From the NCBI GenBank assembly GCA_035606945.1, contig DATNDR010000072.1, forward strand, positions 1 to 17,779: a stretch of 17,779 nucleotides of DNA, in the 5' to 3' direction. The notes beneath the pieces were generated by a model. The model was not told the origin of the DNA, did no database searches, and saw only the letters and a list, made by a program, of their open reading frames with translations. The translations under genes and the position numbers were made by a program. This stretch comes from GCA-003244245 sp035606945. Its GTDB lineage: Bacteria; Actinomycetota; Actinomycetes; Mycobacteriales; Pseudonocardiaceae. This document shows positions 5,981 to 13,515 of this stretch, piece by piece. How positions within the stretch are numbered: position 1 is the first letter of the stretch; every line of letters starts with the position of its first letter.

Positions 5981-7129
5981 ATGCGTATCGGTCTCCTGGC
6001 CCCACCGTGGATACCCATCCCGCCGCCGGCCTACGGCGGCATCGAGCGGGTCGTCGCGCTCCAAGCTGCCGGCCTGGCCGCCGCCGGCCACCAAGTCACG
6101 CTCGTCGCCGCGCCGGGCTCAGCTGTTCCCGGGGTTGAGGTGGTGTCACCGCTGGACCGCGTGCCAGCCCAGATCGGGATGGCTACCGACGAGTGGCGTC
6201 ACGTGCTCGGTGGGTTGGACGCGCTGTCTGGCGTTGACACGGTGATCGACCACTCCGGTCCGCTTGGCGCACTGCTGTCCGCGCAGGGTAAAGTGCCCGC
6301 GCTGCACGTGGTGCACGGATCGCTGGAAGGTGAGTTGCTCGGTCTCTACGAGGGGTTGTTCGCACGCGCCCCCCAGATGCGGCTCGTCGGGATTAGCCGT
6401 TCGCAACGACAAGCTGCACCGCACCTGCCCTTTGCGGCCGTCTGTTACAACGCCATCGACGTCGATGAGGTCCCTTTCCGCACCACATCCGAGGGATACC
6501 TGGCGTTCTTGGGAAGAATGGCGCCCGAAAAGGGTGCCGCGGAGGCCATCGCGCTGGCGCGCGAGGCTGGTCTGCCGCTGTTGATCGCTGCCAAGTGTCG
6601 CGAACCGGCGGAGCAGGCCTATTTCGATCGTGCGGTCGCGCCGCATCTCGGCCCCGACGTCGCGTTCCTCGGCGAACTTGGTCGTGAAGCGACCTATGAC
6701 TTCCTCTCCCGTGCCGCAGCAATGCTGTTCCCGATCTCCTGGCGCGAGCCGTTTGGCATGGTGCTCGTCGAAGCCATGGCCTGCGGCACACCGGTGCTGG
6801 CCACCAACAGAGGCGCGGTCTCGGAGATCGTCCGCGACGGCGTCACCGGCTTCGTCCGGGACACCATCGCCGAGCTAGCTCCGCTGATCGGGCGGATCGG
6901 CGAAATCGATCGAGCGGCCTGCCGGCGCCACGTCGCCGAAAGTTTCTCCTCCTCGGCGTTGGCTCGCAGCTATGCCACCCAGCTCGCCCCCATGCCTGAT
7001 CTAAAGGTGTCCGTGGCCCCTATGGTCTTCAGCGCCCTCACACCTTCGACACGACCGCTGCTGGCGCACCGGGACCTGCTGCGAATACCAGCAGCGTTCA
7101 CGGCTGTACGCCAACCGGCCGGATGGTAA
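5981..7129 (+). CDS. Glycosyltransferase family 4 (GT-B fold)
   Basis: This protein has 382 residues. The N-terminal Rossmann half begins MRIGLLAPPWIPIPPPAYGG, with the glycine-rich loop that contacts the acceptor or donor, and continues GIERVVALQAAGLAAAGHQV. The C-terminal half holds the nucleotide-sugar site: GRMAPEKG (Arg179 and Lys184) and the EX7E motif EPFGMVLVE (Glu256 and Glu264), then ACGTPVLATNRGAVSEIV. These are the marks of retaining GT4 enzymes using nucleoside-diphosphate sugars. Start: ATG 5981 behind AAGAGAG. No signal peptide or membrane helix is seen, so it is cytosolic or peripheral. Only 7 bases separate its stop from the debranching-enzyme gene, so the two are one transcription unit and probably share a glucan or saccharide pathway. 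The exact sugar and acceptor cannot be read from sequence. Confidence 0.88.
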   Translation: MRIGLLAPPWIPIPPPAYGGIERVVALQAAGLAAAGHQVTLVAAPGSAVPGVEVVSPLDRVPAQIGMATDEWRHVLGGLDALSGVDTVIDHSGPLGALLSAQGKVPALHVVHGSLEGELLGLYEGLFARAPQMRLVGISRSQRQAAPHLPFAAVCYNAIDVDEVPFRTTSEGYLAFLGRMAPEKGAAEAIALAREAGLPLLIAAKCREPAEQAYFDRAVAPHLGPDVAFLGELGREATYDFLSRAAAMLFPISWREPFGMVLVEAMACGTPVLATNRGAVSEIVRDGVTGFVRDTIAELAPLIGRIGEIDRAACRRHVAESFSSSALARSYATQLAPMPDLKVSVAPMVFSALTPSTRPLLAHRDLLRIPAAFTAVRQPAGW

Positions 7130-7136
7130 CGACTCG

Positions 7137-9260
7137 ATGACGACAGGTCAGGCCGCTGACTGGGATGGGGTGGCACCACAGCGGGTGCTCGCCGGGCCAG
7201 GAGCCATCACCACCATCGCCGGTCTGACCTTCGCGATCTCCGACGAACGCGGCGACATAGGGCCGGGCCCCTTCGGCCTGATCACCGACGACACCCGGCA
7301 TCTGTCCCGCTTACAGGTACAGCTAAATTCCGCACCTCTGCGACATCTTGGATCCGGGTTGGTGAATCCGGCCACAGCGCATTTCCGTGGCTACGCCACA
7401 CTGACTGACCGGCTGCCCGACGCGCCGATCGAATGCGAGCGCCTGCGCGAACTCTTGCCCGGTCGGATGGTAGAGACCCTGACGCTGCGCTGCTGGAGGC
7501 CCGATCCTGTCCAGGTGCATCTCTCGATCCAGTTGGATGCCGACTTCGCCGATATTTTCCAGGTCCGTCGCCTGGCGGGTGACCCCCGGGTGCAGTCGTC
7601 CGGTATCCCGAAGCAAAACTCCCCTGGTTGCCTGTGCTTCCAGGCCAGCGGGTCTCGGCGTACGACGTCGGTACGGATGGAGCCACCTGCCGACATAGTC
7701 GGCTATAACTTCGCGCGCTGGGCACTTTGTCTGCGCCGGGATCAACCGTGGGTGCTGCGCATCGAGGTGAGTGCGCACCGTGGTTCTGGCAACGAGGAAC
7801 GGATCGCCGTCCGGCCGCGGATCGAAACCGTAGGTCGGCCGGATGTGGTGGTGCAGAGCCTGCCCGAGCGTCTGGCTCGCGGCTGCCTGCGTTCGCTGAC
7901 CGATCTTGACGCGCTCAGCATCCCCGACGAACGCAACGATGCCAGGCGTCTGCTCGCTGCCGGGATCCCCTGGTTTGTCGCCTTGTTCGGTCGAGACGCG
8001 CTGATCTCCAGTTACCAGGCCCGGGCATTTCGGCCCGAGCTGATCCTCGACACCCTCGTCGCGCTCGCCGCCAGGCAGGGCCGCGTCCATGACCCCGGCA
8101 ATGAAGAGCAACCAGGCAAGATCCTGCACGAGGTCCGGTTCGGCGACCGGCTATGGCTGGGCGAGGGCACCACCGGCGGGACTCGCCCCTACTACGGCAG
8201 TGCCGACTCGACGCCGCTGTTCCTGATCATGCTGGGCGAGGCGCTGCGCTGGGGCGCCCCCCGCGAGGCACTCATCGAACTGCTGCCTGCCGCCCGGGCA
8301 GCGTTGGGCTGGCTTCGCGGCCCCGGCGACCCCGACCGCGACGGCCTGATCGAGTACGCACCCACCGGGCCCCGATCCCTAGTCAACCAAGGCTGGAAGG
8401 ACTCAGAGAACGCCGTACAGTTCGCTGACGGCCAGCTGGCCACCCCCCCGATCGCGATTGTGGAGGTGCAGGGCTACGCCTACCGAGCCCGCCGCGAGCT
8501 CGCCGCGGTGCTATCTCACCTGGGTCATCACTCAGAGGCTGACGACCTGATCGCCGACGCGAAGGAGCTACGCGAGCTGATCCGGCGGCGATACTGGCAA
8601 CCGAGCGCTGACGGTAGGCCGGGCTCGTTCGCGCTGGCCTTGGACCATGACAAGCGCCAGGTCGACTCAATCACCTCGAACATGGCACACCTACTATGGT
8701 GCGGCGTGCCCTCGCCGCAGGAAGCCGAGCAGGTCGCTAGCCAGCTGGCAAGTCCAGCCATGTCCAGCGGGTGGGGACTACGTACGCTCTCCACCGACAT
8801 GGCGGGCTACAACCCAATCTCCTATCACCTCGGATCGGTATGGCCACACGACACCCTCATCGCCTGCGAAGGCCTGCGACATTATGGCCTCGACGATGTG
8901 GCGATGCGCCTGGTAGGTGAACTGCTCGACGCCCTAGCAATCTTTGACGATCGGTTACCAGAACTGTTCGGTGGGCACCGTCGCGAGCCGGACGACTTCC
9001 CGGTGCCCTACCCCACGGCGTGCCGACCACAGGCATGGGCAGCCGGAGTGCCGCTGGCGATCGTCGCACTGTGCCTCGGGCTCCAACCCGATGTGCCGGC
9101 CAGGACCGTGACACTCAACCCCGCGCTACCCAAAGGATTGCACCGCCTCGAAGTCCACGGGATCCCATTCCCCGAAGGGGAGCTCTCCATCTCCCATGAC
9201 GGCGACACCACCATAGTGATCGAAACACCACCCGGTCTGCGAGTAACCACACCGCGGTAA
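7137..9260 (+). CDS. Glycogen-debranching-like amylo-alpha-1,6-glucosidase
   Basis: This 707-residue cytosolic protein starts at ATG 7137. The N-terminal third is a beta-rich domain of the GDE_N_bis type, with ISDERGDIGPGPFGLITDDT and DTRHLSRL near residues 30-60. The rest is an (alpha/alpha)6 barrel with the family landmarks AAGIPWFVALFGRDALISS (about residues 273-292), NQGWKDSENAVQFADG (about 416-431) and GSVWPHDTLIACEGLRHYG (about 565-583). The acidic residues in the second and third blocks are the likely catalytic region. Relatives hydrolyse alpha-1,6 branch glucosyl residues or related alpha-glucosides. It follows the GT4 gene by 7 bases. The sequence is full length with no frame problem. 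A role in capsule or storage glucan, or a compatible-solute saccharide, is inferred from the pairing. Confidence 0.88.
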   Translation: MTTGQAADWDGVAPQRVLAGPGAITTIAGLTFAISDERGDIGPGPFGLITDDTRHLSRLQVQLNSAPLRHLGSGLVNPATAHFRGYATLTDRLPDAPIECERLRELLPGRMVETLTLRCWRPDPVQVHLSIQLDADFADIFQVRRLAGDPRVQSSGIPKQNSPGCLCFQASGSRRTTSVRMEPPADIVGYNFARWALCLRRDQPWVLRIEVSAHRGSGNEERIAVRPRIETVGRPDVVVQSLPERLARGCLRSLTDLDALSIPDERNDARRLLAAGIPWFVALFGRDALISSYQARAFRPELILDTLVALAARQGRVHDPGNEEQPGKILHEVRFGDRLWLGEGTTGGTRPYYGSADSTPLFLIMLGEALRWGAPREALIELLPAARAALGWLRGPGDPDRDGLIEYAPTGPRSLVNQGWKDSENAVQFADGQLATPPIAIVEVQGYAYRARRELAAVLSHLGHHSEADDLIADAKELRELIRRRYWQPSADGRPGSFALALDHDKRQVDSITSNMAHLLWCGVPSPQEAEQVASQLASPAMSSGWGLRTLSTDMAGYNPISYHLGSVWPHDTLIACEGLRHYGLDDVAMRLVGELLDALAIFDDRLPELFGGHRREPDDFPVPYPTACRPQAWAAGVPLAIVALCLGLQPDVPARTVTLNPALPKGLHRLEVHGIPFPEGELSISHDGDTTIVIETPPGLRVTTPR

Positions 9261-9625
9261 CACCCGGCAGGTCCCCAGCGAACAAACCAGTCAACAAGAT
9301 TAGATCAGTGAGAGCCGAGCACCTGGTTACCGGCGAACCCACACCGCCGGGCCGCGGAGCTGCGAGTTTGGGCCAGCGGGGACGGCCGTCACGACAACGA
9401 TCCAACCGCCGGATCAAACGACCAACGAGAGCGGCATCGCGGAGGGGTTCAGGCTGGGCCGCAGGCCGCGCCCGAGAACACGCTGAGGAGTTAGAAAATC
9501 GTGGCTCAGAACGCCCCGGCGCCGGGAGCTTAGCGAGACCGATTTACCCTATTAGGTTTCCGATCGGCCTCTGGTCTACTATCTGTGCCACCCCCAGAAG
9601 TGTTGATCGTGAGGAGACCGCCTAC
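9261..9625 (+). other. Intergenic region ahead of the lsr2-like gene
   Basis: The 365 bases hold no recognisable gene, although the reading frame of the lsr2-like gene stays open upstream to 9308. That translation is rich in Arg and Pro and shows no domain. A TACTAT box (9577-9582) could be the -10 of the lsr2-like gene, leaving a leader of about 37 bases; there is no strong -35. The leader ends with GAGGAG (9610-9615). Confidence 0.4.
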
Positions 9626-9973
9626 ATGGCGCAGAAGGTAATTCGAGAGTTCATTGACGACATCGACGGCTCGGAGGCGGAGCGGACATTCACCTTCGCT
9701 GTCGACGGAACCAACTACGAAATTGACCTCTCGAGTCAAAACATTAAGGAGTTCAACGAGGCCGTCGCTGGATTCGTTGAAAGCGCCCGGAAGGTCGCCA
9801 CCAGCGGTCATGGTCGCGGTGCCCGCAAGACCCGCACCAGCGACAGCGGTCGGTCCCGCGAGCAGACCCAGGCCGTGCGCGAGTGGGCCCGCCAGCACGG
9901 CCACAGCATCAACGACCGGGGCAGGATCCCGGGCTCAATCCAGCAAGCATTCGACCAGGCGCACCAGAGCTAG
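9626..9973 (+). CDS. lsr2: Lsr2-family nucleoid protein (paralogue)
   Basis: This 115-residue protein is related to the mycobacterial H-NS-like silencer Lsr2. The N-terminal oligomerisation part reads DDIDGSEAERTFTFAVDGTN and YEIDLSSQN (residues 11-39). A basic linker (residues 59-78) follows. The DNA-binding end is REQTQAVREWARQHGHSIND with the RGR motif at residues 98-100 (RGRIPGSIQQAF), which grips the minor groove of AT-rich DNA. ATG 9626 is chosen because GAGGAG lies 10 bases upstream and family proteins start M-A-x-K-V. The weakly basic linker and the start MAQKVIREFI suggest a secondary copy rather than the main chromosomal lsr2, but that cannot be settled from this window. Its place beside a decaying accessory region suits a xenogene silencer. 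Confidence 0.92.
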   Translation: MAQKVIREFIDDIDGSEAERTFTFAVDGTNYEIDLSSQNIKEFNEAVAGFVESARKVATSGHGRGARKTRTSDSGRSREQTQAVREWARQHGHSINDRGRIPGSIQQAFDQAHQS

Positions 9974-10028
9974 CCAGTGCGCTTCGGCGACTGATCACAG
10001 GTCTCTCATTTGACGGCTTGTATGACTG

Positions 10029-10066
10029 AGGGGCATCCGGTCCACGCTGGTGGTCCGGATGCCCCT
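10029..10066 (+). terminator. Strong hairpin after the lsr2-like gene
   Basis: A perfect 12-base stem, AGGGGCATCCGG (10029-10040) with CCGGATGCCCCT (10055-10066), encloses a 14-base loop and starts 56 bases after the stop codon. There is no T tract, as is common for mycobacterial terminators. Confidence 0.7.
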
Positions 10067-10143
10067 CCGGCCAGCTTCCGCGCCATTGATGGCGGCGACG
10101 GTTACCCCAAAGACCACTGTCGCGGCTCAGTCGTGTGACATGC

Positions 10144-10175
10144 GTCAGGGCGCTCCGCTCATGGAGCGCCCTGAC
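10144..10175 (-). terminator. Strong hairpin after the fasciclin gene
   Basis: A perfect 13-base stem, GTCAGGGCGCTCC (10144-10156) with GGAGCGCCCTGAC (10163-10175), has a 6-base loop and starts 22 bases beyond the fasciclin stop on the minus strand. With the hairpin at 10029-10066 it insulates the two convergent genes. Confidence 0.7.
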
Positions 10176-10196
10176 GAGGGTAGCTATTGACCTAAC

Positions 10197-10883
10197 TCAG
10201 GAAGCTGGCGGGGACAGCACCTGTCCGATGACGAACACGGTGGCGTTTTTGGTGGGGATGTTGCCGCAGAGCACCGGGGCGCCGTTGATGGTTGGTGCTG
10301 CCGCGGTGCCACCGATGGTCAGCTTGGCGCCTTCCAGGCTGGTGAGTGTGCCCGCTGAGACGATGCCCGCGGCGTCGTAGCGCTGGCCGACGACGTGGTA
10401 GGTCAAGATCTTGGCGAGTTGGCTGTTCGGGGTGGCGACGTCGGGCGCGGTGGTCAGCTGATTGGTGATGCCGGGGTGCTGGGTTTCCAACGCGGCGAAT
10501 GCCGGGTCGGTGGGGGCGAACACGGTGATCGCCGGGGCGCTGTTGAGGGTGTCGACCAGGTTGGCTGCGGCCACGGCCTTGGTCAGCGTGGTCAGCAACG
10601 GGTTGTGGCTGGCCGCGGTGGCCACCGGGTCGTTGACCATGCCCTGCGCCGAGCCCGGGCCCTCCGTGGGCACCTGGCTGCAGGCCGGACCGAAGATTTC
10701 ACTGATCTTGGTGACGCCACTGCCCGTGGGCGCGGTCGCCGCGCCGGGGGGCGCAGCCGGCTCGCTGGCTGGGGTGGAGGCTTGACTTCCGGTGGTCGGC
10801 TGCTGCGTGCTGCTGCAGGCGCCGACCACGGCGGTCAGGGCCGCCATAGCACCGACCGCCGCCAGTCTCTGGATTTTCCTCAT
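10197..10883 (-). CDS. Fasciclin-domain lipoprotein, MPT83/MPB83-like
   Basis: This protein has 228 residues from ATG 10883, preceded by GAGGAAA at 8 bases. The reading frame stays open 46 codons upstream without a ribosome site, so the internal Met is preferred. The signal sequence ends in a lipobox-like VVGAC with Cys23 as the lipid-modified residue, followed by a Ser/Thr/Pro/Ala-rich tether (residues 24-55). One FAS1 domain fills the rest, with the H1-type block ITVFAPTDPAFAAL and the H2-type block LAKILTYHVV. The two further cysteines (GPACSQ and PVLCGN) correspond to the disulfide of the MPT70/MPT83 family. It is exported and surface-bound; family members are adhesion-like antigens. The gene upstream, a molybdo-oxidase, is broken. 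In M. tuberculosis relatives depend on SigK; no SigK promoter was identified here. Confidence 0.9.
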   Translation of the reverse strand: MRKIQRLAAVGAMAALTAVVGACSSTQQPTTGSQASTPASEPAAPPGAATAPTGSGVTKISEIFGPACSQVPTEGPGSAQGMVNDPVATAASHNPLLTTLTKAVAAANLVDTLNSAPAITVFAPTDPAFAALETQHPGITNQLTTAPDVATPNSQLAKILTYHVVGQRYDAAGIVSAGTLTSLEGAKLTIGGTAAAPTINGAPVLCGNIPTKNATVFVIGQVLSPPAS

Positions 10884-11034
10884 CAAATTTTTCCTCACTC
10901 GATCTCTACTATTTTCCGGCCCGGCTGGTCCGGGCGTCACGTGGGTTAGGTCGATAGTCGACAGCCGTGGGTTCACCCGCCTGAGATTACGAATAGGACA
11001 CATTTGCGCTGTAGTCAGCACGTCTTCATTACTT

Positions 11035-11851
11035 CAGCGGTCTGCGCTAGCGGGCTCAGGGTGGTGATCAGGAAGGACGGGTTCCCACCGTCCCCGCAGC
11101 CGGAACATCCGCCAGGTGTCTATATATTGACTTCCGTGGACAGCTCCGCGGGCTGCCACTGGCCGTGGTCGACGTGTACCTCGACCTTGTCGATGCCCTG
11201 GGTATGCGCCCATGCGATACCTGTGATCGGTGAGTCCGGGCGGACTCGCCCGGAATGCGCCGGGACTGTCGATCCGGATATCGTCTTGATCGGGGCCCGT
11301 TGGCCCCAGCCGCGCTGCAACCAGTAAGCACGCTTCGTATCGAACGTGGCGAGCTCCATATCGGTGATTTATTTGGTGCCGGACACGAAACCATAAAGAC
11401 CTGGGACGATCATTCGGACGGGGAAGCCGTGCTCGATCGGCGGCGGCTCGCGGTTCATTCCGATCTCTGGCTTGCCTGCCGGGGTCGGTCAGTACGGCGG
11501 TCAGGCTGCCCAGCCAAGTCTGCTGGGAGCGCCGGGACAGCAGCCCGGTAGTCACCCCGACCAGGCCGATCACCACCGCCATGCCCGAGAGCAGAACGAG
11601 CTTGTCGTCGCTACCGAAGGTGCGGACCGCGAAGTCCTTGAGCCAGATCGGGTGAAATCTACCGCCGTGCCATCCACCGCGAGAAACGGCGAAGAACTCG
11701 GCGACACGAACCCGCCCACCAGTTGCCCTACCCCAAGCCCCGCGGCCACCGACAGCAAACCGACGAACGCAGCCACAGGAGTGGACAACCGGGAAGTATT
11801 TATATCTACCATTATGCCTACCATTCGAAGCACCAGCGGTAGACGGTTCAA
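11035..11851 (-). pseudogene. Sulfite-oxidase-like molybdopterin oxidoreductase, deleted and frameshifted
   Basis: The N-terminal membrane part is readable: STPVAAFVGLLSVAAGLGVG, then SSPFLAVDGTAVDFT, DFAVRTFGSDDKLVLLSGMA and VVIGLVGVTTGLLSRRS, across one frameshift. The chain then jumps directly to the dimerisation-domain side, HGFPVRMIVPGLYGFVSGTK. There TAA replaces the expected Trp codon before ITDMELATFDTKRAYWLQRG. A further block, SPITGIAWAHTQGIDKVEVH, leads to a last frameshift near 11125 and a truncated C-terminus (IDTWRMF). The central molybdopterin-binding domain of roughly 200 residues, which holds the cofactor cysteine, is missing. The gene lies directly upstream of, and in line with, the fasciclin gene, so the two were probably expressed together. 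Confidence 0.8.
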
Positions 11852-12056
11852 TTGGAGACCAAATTGTGATAAAGCGAAGGCCTGCAGGTGCTGCGGTTCG
11901 TAAAATCACGCTACTGTGATATCGATCACGTGGCGGACCGGCCGCCGAGCACGAATTTATGAAGATTTCGGAAAACTTGTGAGAAAGGTCACGCGCTCGC
12001 CTCTAATGTGCCGGTGGGCGGTTCGCGTTGCCGTGCCCTTGGGAGAGGGTTGTCCC

Positions 12057-12640
12057 ATGAAGGTTCTGGGGTGCGGTCGTCCGGGTGTGGGCAGGCGGTT
12101 GTGTCCGCATTGGAGTAGGCGGGCCATACGGTGCGGGCGATGACGCGGCGCCGCTGAGAAATACCGCGTGCGGGCGTGACACTGTGCGGCGACGTTCATG
12201 ACGCCGGATCGCTGAGTGTCGCCCTCGGCGGCTGCGGTGTGGCCCACTACCTCGTGCACTCCCTGGACATGCTGACTTTGCGAAGCGCGACGCCGAGGCG
12301 GCGCGCATCTTCGGCCGCGCCCGGCCGAAGCGGGGCTGCGGCCTTGTATGCCCACTTGCGCAGTCGCCGGAAGTGGAGGACCTGCTCCGGTCCGGTGGTG
12401 TGCCGGTCACCATACTGCGAGCCGGGATCATTGTTGGCCGCGGCGGCATCTCCTGGGAGATGACCCGCCAACTGGTGGAGCACCTGCCGGTCATGATCAC
12501 GCCGCAGTGGGTCCGAACGCGGACGGGACGAACTCAGCCCACAGTTACCAGGCCGGTCGAAGCCGGTGAAATCGTCGATGAACGGCGCGTGCAGGGCAGC
12601 CACCCATGCCTCCAGCGGCCACAACCACGGCGTCGGTCAT
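12057..12640 (+). pseudogene. NAD(P)-binding NmrA/DUF2867-like protein, decayed
   Basis: ATG 12057 follows a good ribosome site (GGGAGAGG). The expected start of an atypical short-chain dehydrogenase (M-K-V-L-V-T-G-A-T-G-Y-x-G) is recognisable but out of frame: MKVL, then RRL.P, then TVRAMTR (12128-12148) before a stop. Next comes GDVHDAGSLSVALGGCGVAH with YLVHSLD, a frameshift, and VEDLLRSGGVPVTILRAG, IIVGRGGISWEMTRQLVEHL and PVMITPQWVRTRT. The block that normally reads R-I-V-Y-L-G-G-L is deleted. At least three frame changes and one stop make it non-functional. Its product would have been a soluble NAD(P)-dependent enzyme of unknown substrate. Confidence 0.75.
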
Positions 12641-12790
12641 TTCCCGCCAGCAGTGGTCACCGGCGCACAGGGACGCAAATGGTCAAAAAATTGCTCCAGC
12701 GCCGCCGTCTCCAGCGCTTCGGCTCGTCCGCGAGCCGCGTGGCGGCGCGACACCAGCGGTTCGAACGTTGGCAGACCGGTCAGCTGTTGG

Positions 12791-12988
12791 TTATCGGCGG
12801 TCTTCCTTGCGGGTGTCGCTGACGCAGACACATCCTCGGTGGAGCCGGCCCGCGACCGTCGCGGAGCAGAATCTGATTCCGATCGGATCGTGGGCGGCCC
12901 ATTCGTGCGGACACACGGCACAGGTGAGGTCGGGCCGGTCCGCTGTGCTCGGCTCGACGCGGAGATATGTCAGCTCAGTTGTTGGCAT
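12791..12988 (-). CDS. RGCVC family protein
   Basis: This 65-residue protein starts at ATG 12988 with AAAGG about 10 bases upstream. It has the paired cysteine layout of the RGCVC family: LTCAVCPHEWAAHDPIGIRF, then FCSATVAGRLHRGCVCVS. The motif C-x-x-C-P-H and the final C-V-C with a preceding Cys suggest a metal site, likely zinc (inference). Function is unknown in the family. The frame is clean. It lies downstream of the desaturase on the same strand, but more than 500 bases away, so a shared transcript is uncertain. Confidence 0.75.
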   Translation of the reverse strand: MPTTELTYLRVEPSTADRPDLTCAVCPHEWAAHDPIGIRFCSATVAGRLHRGCVCVSDTRKEDRR

Positions 12989-13515
12989 GTTCTTTGACCT
13001 TTGTCTGTTGTGCCCGTTCCCGGCGATCGAATGCTCCCGGTTCTTACGGACTGGCAGGAACGGCGGATCGGAAGACCGGTATCGGGGCCGCTTTTTCTGT
13101 TCACTGGCCCGGTTGGCGAAGCGGGGCCCTCCGCTTCTGTCGGCTGCTGGCGAGCCGTGTCACAGGACGAAATCGATTGCGGTGCGTTCCCGCACCCGCC
13201 GCGATTCCGATGGCCAGCAACGTCACGGTGGACGCCACCATGAGGTACCTCCTGAGCCCTGTTGTGTGTGTTCACCCACTGATCGGGCTCGAAGAGAGTT
13301 CGCCTGCCCCGGGCCGCGTGTCGGTTCACTCGGTGTCGCCGAGGTCCGGAGCGATATCACTACGCTACTCCCAAATCTGCAGTTGATGGCGACGGCTACT
13401 GGCGAGAATTCACTGGTACCCGCTCGGCTAACCTAATGCCCCGAGGACGGAAATCGCCGCGTACAGCGGTGCACCGTGTCGCGCCGCCCGGCGCGTGCTG
13501 TGCTCGGGGTGTGCT
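12989..13515. other. Region between the RGCVC gene and the desaturase
   Basis: Apart from the possible 46-codon gene at 13101-13241 no coding sequence is convincing. Open frames on the plus strand across 12967-13436 lack recognisable motifs and ribosome sites. Confidence 0.35.
13101..13241 (-). CDS. Possible 46-residue membrane peptide
   Basis: ATG 13241 is preceded by a full-strength ribosome site AGGAGGT with 5 bases of spacing. The frame gives MVASTVTLLAIGIAAGAG, one short hydrophobic segment at residues 4-18, followed by a strongly basic tail (HRNRFRPVTRLASSRQKRR) and ends at TGA 13101. A single-span, positive-inside small protein is a plausible reading. There is no recognised family, and the support is the ribosome site plus the hydrophobic/basic layout only. 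Confidence 0.35.
   Translation of the reverse strand: MVASTVTLLAIGIAAGAGTHRNRFRPVTRLASSRQKRRAPLRQPGQ

Noticed and set aside
9308..9625. N-terminal extension of the Lsr2 protein by 106 residues
   Set aside because: The extension is low-complexity, Lsr2 proteins start at the M-A-x-K-V equivalent, and GAGGAG sits properly before ATG 9626.
10395..10949. Plus-strand frames across the fasciclin gene
   Set aside because: They mirror the codon pattern of the fasciclin gene on the other strand and have no ribosome site or domain.
12637..12921. Minus-strand frame after the RGCVC gene, ending FFDHLRPCAPVTTAGGK
   Set aside because: It overlaps the RGCVC gene for half its length and has no start codon with a ribosome site after it; no family is recognised.
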